Part shown: positions 54,401 through 60,400 of the stretch, one piece after another | Position numbering within the stretch: position 1 is the stretch's first letter | Layout of the letters: each line of letters starts with the position of its first letter | Source: Azorinus chamasolen | Lineage: Eukaryota; Mollusca; Bivalvia; Cardiida; Solecurtidae | Direction: 5' to 3' | NCBI GenBank assembly: GCA_963576725.1 | Contig: OY755241.1 | Location: forward strand, 29,886,853-29,950,852 | DNA length: 64,000 nt | Notes under the pieces: model-generated | Told to the model about the DNA's origin: nothing | What the model saw: the letters and a program-made list of their open reading frames with translations, nothing else | Databases searched by the model: none | Position numbers and translations under genes: made by a program

Positions 54401-57400
54401 TATTCATGGCCAAACTAGTTATAATGAAATATGGAAGGTGGAACAATGTAGCCATTTTAGAAACTAAAGAAACAGATCTCAAATTCCATAAGCAAACAGA
54501 GCAGACCATGATCATACAGCTCCTATAGGAGCTGTCTGATCTGGGTCTACTCTGTTAGCAAATGCGTGAAAAGGCCTTTATATGAAGGAAAGGGTCAAAT
54601 GTTTTTATGAAATATCAGACAGAACATATTTAATCTTCTAAGACTTTACCTCTTTCGATGCCAAATAATTTTTGTCTGCAAACATTTTCATTTGCGTAAA
54701 ATTTTAATTACTTCTTAAATATGATCAGAGTGTCAAACAGTTTGGATCCAGATAAGACACCAGGTTACTCTGCATCTCATCTGGATCCATACTGTACCCA
54801 AATATTATCAATAATTCACTTAGAGAGTTCTGAAGGCTAAAGAGAGGACTTACATTGTTGATCATTCTAAGGGCGTCTACGTAGTTCCTCTCTGTATCAA
54901 CCATCTCCTTGATACAGTAATCTCTTTTAGTAACTGGCGGGGGAACCGAGGATCCCTGAAATACACAATTAACATGTCAAACCTCTCTATTTGGAGCTTT
55001 TGGGAGCTTTCTGCATTTTTTGCCCTGCATTAAGCTCCTATGTTGTAACCTAAAGTGATCACTTAACACTTTACTCCATAAATACGATTTTTACAATGAC
55101 GCATGAACTGTAGAATGATATCCATATTATCCTATAAGCAAACGAGGCAGACCCTGATCAGATGGCTCCTACAGGAGCCGTCTGATCTGGGTTTACTCTG
55201 TTTGAAAAGGCGAAGACAGGCATATTTATAGAGTAAAGGGTTAAAGCACTTTAGTGAGCAAACTTCACATATCCCATGCCGCCAAACTGTCAGAGAAAAA
55301 AGTGGTTCCTGACGACAAATTCTTCTTAAAATCGATCTCATCCATGCTTTTATTCACGACAATTCTTAAAGCAAATTTGAGAAAAATTGGTCAAGAAATG
55401 AAAGTGCTAGATGAGCAACAATGTATGAGGTAGGGCCGTCATCGTAACTTGCGATATCGGTGAATCGTCGATTTCAAAGTTCCGATGATATATCGATACA
55501 GAATTTCCAAGTATCGATACATTTTTAATGAAAAAACTAGAATAAACCCTGACTCAATGTGTTTTGCGTCGTATCCATCTGTTTGTTTATTATTGCTCCA
55601 GTTCACTTTTCATTTACGGTGTTTGACGACATTAAAAACTAAGGCTTGGGTTTGCACTTAATCCGGGTCAGTTTCGTGAGATGAATACAGTATGCAGCCC
55701 ATATAAAAGCTCATGTGTTACTCGGACTGATCTTAAGAAAACCTTGCATTCACTTAAATAAAGTCAAATGGATCAAAACGTGTGAAAGTAACGCTACATG
55801 AACATACATTATCGTAGAACCTGCAGTTTACACAGCATCGCGAACCTGCGTCAGTGAATTTACCCTTCCCCATTCCAAGCAACAACAACAACAACAATGG
55901 CGACCAACGTTCCGGATTTGAGGAGTTTAGCTCAAAAACCTCGAAAAACGGAGTGACGTTTGAACAAAAGTCAACTTTCTGAAGTTCAATGATGATTTGC
56001 ATAAATCCAAAGTCATATGCAAACTCTGCAGAGTTGTCCTACTGTACAGCGGTAATAACACAAATATTCATTCGCATGTCAACAGAAACCATTGGTCAGT
56101 GAGTACAGTAACTTGAATGCTTGAGGTTGCGAAGTAATTGTTTGCAATACCCTTATGGTTTATGCTGTTTTCATTTAAGGCAACAACTAATAGATAAACT
56201 CCTCAAACTCCGGAATGGTTGATATAATCGATGCAGAGTAGACTCAATGTGAACTACCTGACCAATCTTGGAATTCTCTGTTCGACATGTCATTGAAATT
56301 AATATCTATAAGGAAAGGTTATAAGCTGTTATTTCCACATTACCTTGGTATTTTTGTTACAAGAATCAACTATTTATAACAAACTCAGGAAGAGCTTATC
56401 TTTTTATTTTATTCTAATGACATTTGCTAGGTGAAGCAGTTAATTCTACACGTTTTACCTGAGAATTTGTAGTGGTTTTGAGTTAATTCCCTTAAATAGT
56501 AAATCCAACCGATATATCGATATATCGTCGATATTTGAGTCATCGATGTATCGATACAGCGAGGCCAATCAATGACAGCCCTAGTATGAGGATACACAGA
56601 TGGATTGACGGACATACAGGTAAACAAGAGTGTTCGGAAGAAAACATGTGTCACCTGCTTGCAGCTGACACAAAAACTTATTGTTAATATGAAAAGGGGG
56701 AATAACTCAAACTATATTGATGCTAGAGTTGTGGCCCTTGTGCATGACACTTCCTCTCATCATGCTTGTTCCATGTGTGAAATTTGAAAGCTCTATAATG
56801 ATTAGTTTAGAAATGACAGCCAAAAAAAGAAAGTGTGACAGACACTTGGACAGACAGACAAACAGACAAACTGACAGACAGACGACGGAAAAGTGATCCC
56901 TAAGTGACACACTGCCTCTCGGCAGGTGACACAAAAACTATATGCCCTGAGCAGTTTCTTTGGGTGCGGTGTAACTACCCACAACAGAATAAGTGTTAAT
57001 ATAACTACAATGTAGTTTCAGACAGTTCCTGCTTTCCTCTCACCTTGGAGTTATCTACCTTTCTAAAGATTCATAATCAAAGAATACCTACACCATGACT
57101 GCGACCTTCTCCTTTTCTACGCGTGGAACAGAGATCTTCGTAAATTTCGTTGTCATCTTCTTGGTATACTGAGTCATACAAATCCTCATTGTCTTCAATG
57201 TCATGTTTACTAAACAGCAGAAATAACAACATCAGGGGAGGTAACACAATACAGAAACTAGAAATTAAACTAAAACTTAACTTAAATGCACACTGGCAAA
57301 CATACAGTAAAACCCCTCTTTACTCCATAGATACGCCTTTTAATGCCTTTGTAAACAGAGAAAACCCAGATCTGATAGCTCCTGCAGAGGTCTTCTAATC

Positions 57401-60400
57401 TGGGTCTGCTTTGTCTGCTAATGGAATTATATAAATTTTGATTCTAATGTTTCTGTTTTGGCCGAAATTTCTTGTGTTTATATGCCATTATTAAACAATC
57501 ATCTAACTTTTATTCATAATGTCATTGTTCCTTGCATGAATATTCATGGAGTAAAGGGTTTAAGTGACCACTCAAAACAAATCCAGTCATAGCCTTTTTA
57601 AGACAGGCACAGGCTAAATGCAGGACGAAAGTAACGCAGGAAACTCCACAAGGAGTTTAACCCATTCCCTCATACTGACACCTTTTGACACCCCTCTGTA
57701 AATTTCACTATTTGAAACCAATGTGAAGCAAATGCTCTATTTATCACAATGGTTTCAAAACTACACAATTCATTATTTTCCTTTTTCCTAGAAAATGCTA
57801 CATTTCAGTAGATTTATTCAAAGAGATTGGATCTATGAATAATTTATGACAGATGGGTCTAAAAATAGCCTATGAAGGATGGGTCTAAATTTTTCAACAC
57901 TAATGGTCACTATAACAGGTTTTACTGTAACTGAAAGCTGAAATAAATCAAATAAAAAACAACAAAGAACCATACATGCAGTTCATGCATAAACAGCCAT
58001 TCTACCTATTAACCCTTTCAACACTGCATTATCAGAGTGGAGTGGTCCATCACTGTTTACTATAGAATCCATTCAGTATAAGTCTTAACCCATTCCCTCG
58101 TATTAATGCATTTCAATGCCCCTGTCAAGTCACTTTTTGAATCCATTGTGATAAACAGAGCAATTGTTGTTGGAACAAATGCTCTACTTATCACAATGGT
58201 ACCAAAACACACACAATTTTAAATTTTTCCTTTTTTTGTATGTTTATTTAACCCTTTCCCTGTTCTGTATTTAGGTCAAATGTCATTACCTGCTGAATAT
58301 TCATTAACAAAATAGTTACAAAGAAATATGGAAGGTAGAACACTGTAGACATTTTAGAAAGCAAATAAACAGATCTACCAAATTCTATTAGCAAACAGAG
58401 TAGACCCTGAACAGATGGCTCCTCTAGGAGCCATCTGATCTGGGTCTACTCTGTTTGCAAATGCGTGAAGACAAGTTTATATGAAGGAAAGGATAAAAGA
58501 GGATGGATCTAAAAATAGCTTATTTGAGAATGGGCTTAATTAGTAGGTGGATTCTGCATGACAAACAGTGCAGCATTGAAAGGGTTAATGCTATCGAATA
58601 AATATGTACATAGAATGCAAATTTATACAATAGCATCTAGTATTCCATAGTGAGAACTATTATCTGTGATACATTCATGGGAGCATCTTTTAAAACAATC
58701 ACAAGGCAGGTTTTCATACAAACTACCTATTTAATCCTCTGAATACTGAATACCCAAAGTGGAATGGTCTACCAGAGTTTAAATATGCCTTTGCAAATAG
58801 AGAAGACCCAGATCTGATGATTCCTATAGGAGCCGTCTGACCAGGGTCTGCTCTGTTTGCTACATATTCATCTCAACCATTATCCTGCAGTGTAAAGCGT
58901 ATCCTGGTGATTTTTCAATTTTTATTTGTCATTATTGGTGTTTTCTTTATATAACTTTATAATTTTATTCTTCTAATAAGACAACGCAGAATTTCTGCAA
59001 GTAATTACAGACTTGGAATTCGACGTAACAAGAGTCACCTGTATAAATTTGTCAGGTAGTAATGTGCAGGACCATTTATAGCACATTTATCTATGGCAAG
59101 CTATCTATCCCTTTACTCCACATTTGAAAACAAAGTAGAACCAGATCAGAAAAGACCCAGGTCAGACGGCTCCTGTAGGAGCGATCAAATCAGGGTCTGC
59201 TCTGTTTGCTTATGGAGTTAAATAGATCTGATTGTATATTTACTAACATGGCCAAAGTATCAGGCATTCATAAAGTATGCAACACCAAAAATTCAGGTAA
59301 TAACTATTCATGATGTCAATTTTAACATGAATATTCATGGAGTAAAGGGAGGTAACCCAGGTAACCCCTAATATTAAACTACAACATCCAAGGAATGGCA
59401 GCAAACCAAAAGGTAGCCTGAAAATAAATGGGAAAACTAAAAATATTAACACTCATACAACTAAAAACTAAACCTGAAAACAAGGAAAGCAACTGAACCT
59501 GAAAACAAGGGCGACAACAAATCCTGAAAACAAGGGAAGCAACTAATCCTGAAAACAAGGGAAGCCATTCAAACAGCAATGAACACAAGCTAGGGTCACA
59601 GATAGGCGAGTTCCAGGACTGGGCATGATACATCACATCAACCTACCTGTGCTCTCATTTATCCGTAATTATGATTCATTCTAAGTGTGCATGCTTATGC
59701 TGAAGTCGTAACATATTCAAATAGTTTAGATCCAGTTAAGGTCAAGATAAGGCAACCTTTAACTTCATAACCATGCCTTATTACACCATTGCAAACAGAG
59801 TAGACTCTGATCGGACAGCTCGTACTGGAGCTTATATCTATCAGACAAAGCCTCGTCTTTCAAATAAATCTTTTTTCACTCCTTTGCAAACAGAGTAGAC
59901 CCAAATCAGTCGTCTCCTTACCTTGAATTCTGCTCACTAGTCTCTGTCCACTTTTCTTAACACAATCCTTCATAGGCTATTTTTAGACCTAACCTCTTTG
60001 AATAAATCTACCCAAAAGGAGCATTTACATGTACTGGAGAAAAGGAAAAGTTATGGAATTGTGTAGTTTTGAAACCATTGTGATAAATAGAGCATTTGCT
60101 CCTATGGAGCAAATGCTCTATTTATCACAAGGGTTTCATTAGGTGACTTTTACAGAGGCGTTGAAAGGCGTATTTAATATGGAGGAAAGGGTTAAGACCC
60201 ACACAATGTCTTACCTGTGGCTGTGATCAATGTCTTCATGCCTTCCTCTCCATTAACCCTACCTGTTGAATATTCATGTAAGAAATTATGACATCATTAA
60301 TATTTTTATGCTGAATAATGGCATATGTACACAAGATATTTTGGTATTGCAGGAGATTATTATAATTTCATAAGCAAGCAGAGCAGACCATGATCAGACA

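Larger units (their letters stand above)
57305..57927. mobile_element. TA-1 element invaded by two TTAA elements
   Basis: TA-flanked ends CAGTAAAACCCCTCT and ATAACAGGTTTTACTG. The body (AAGTGACCACTC and GCTAAATGCAGGACGAAAGT) lies between the two inserts. Confidence 0.85.
58009..58588 (+). mobile_element. TTAA-4 element, outermost of three nested
   Basis: TTAACCCTTTCAACACTGCA start; resumes GTAGGTGGATTCTGCATGAC after the inserts; ends ATTGAAAGGGTTAA. Confidence 0.82.

Noticed and set aside
57088..57209. Longer form of acidic exon B using donor GTAG|GTATTC
   Set aside because: It would leave one extra nucleotide and break the frame into the DH exon; GTAGGT keeps phase 0.
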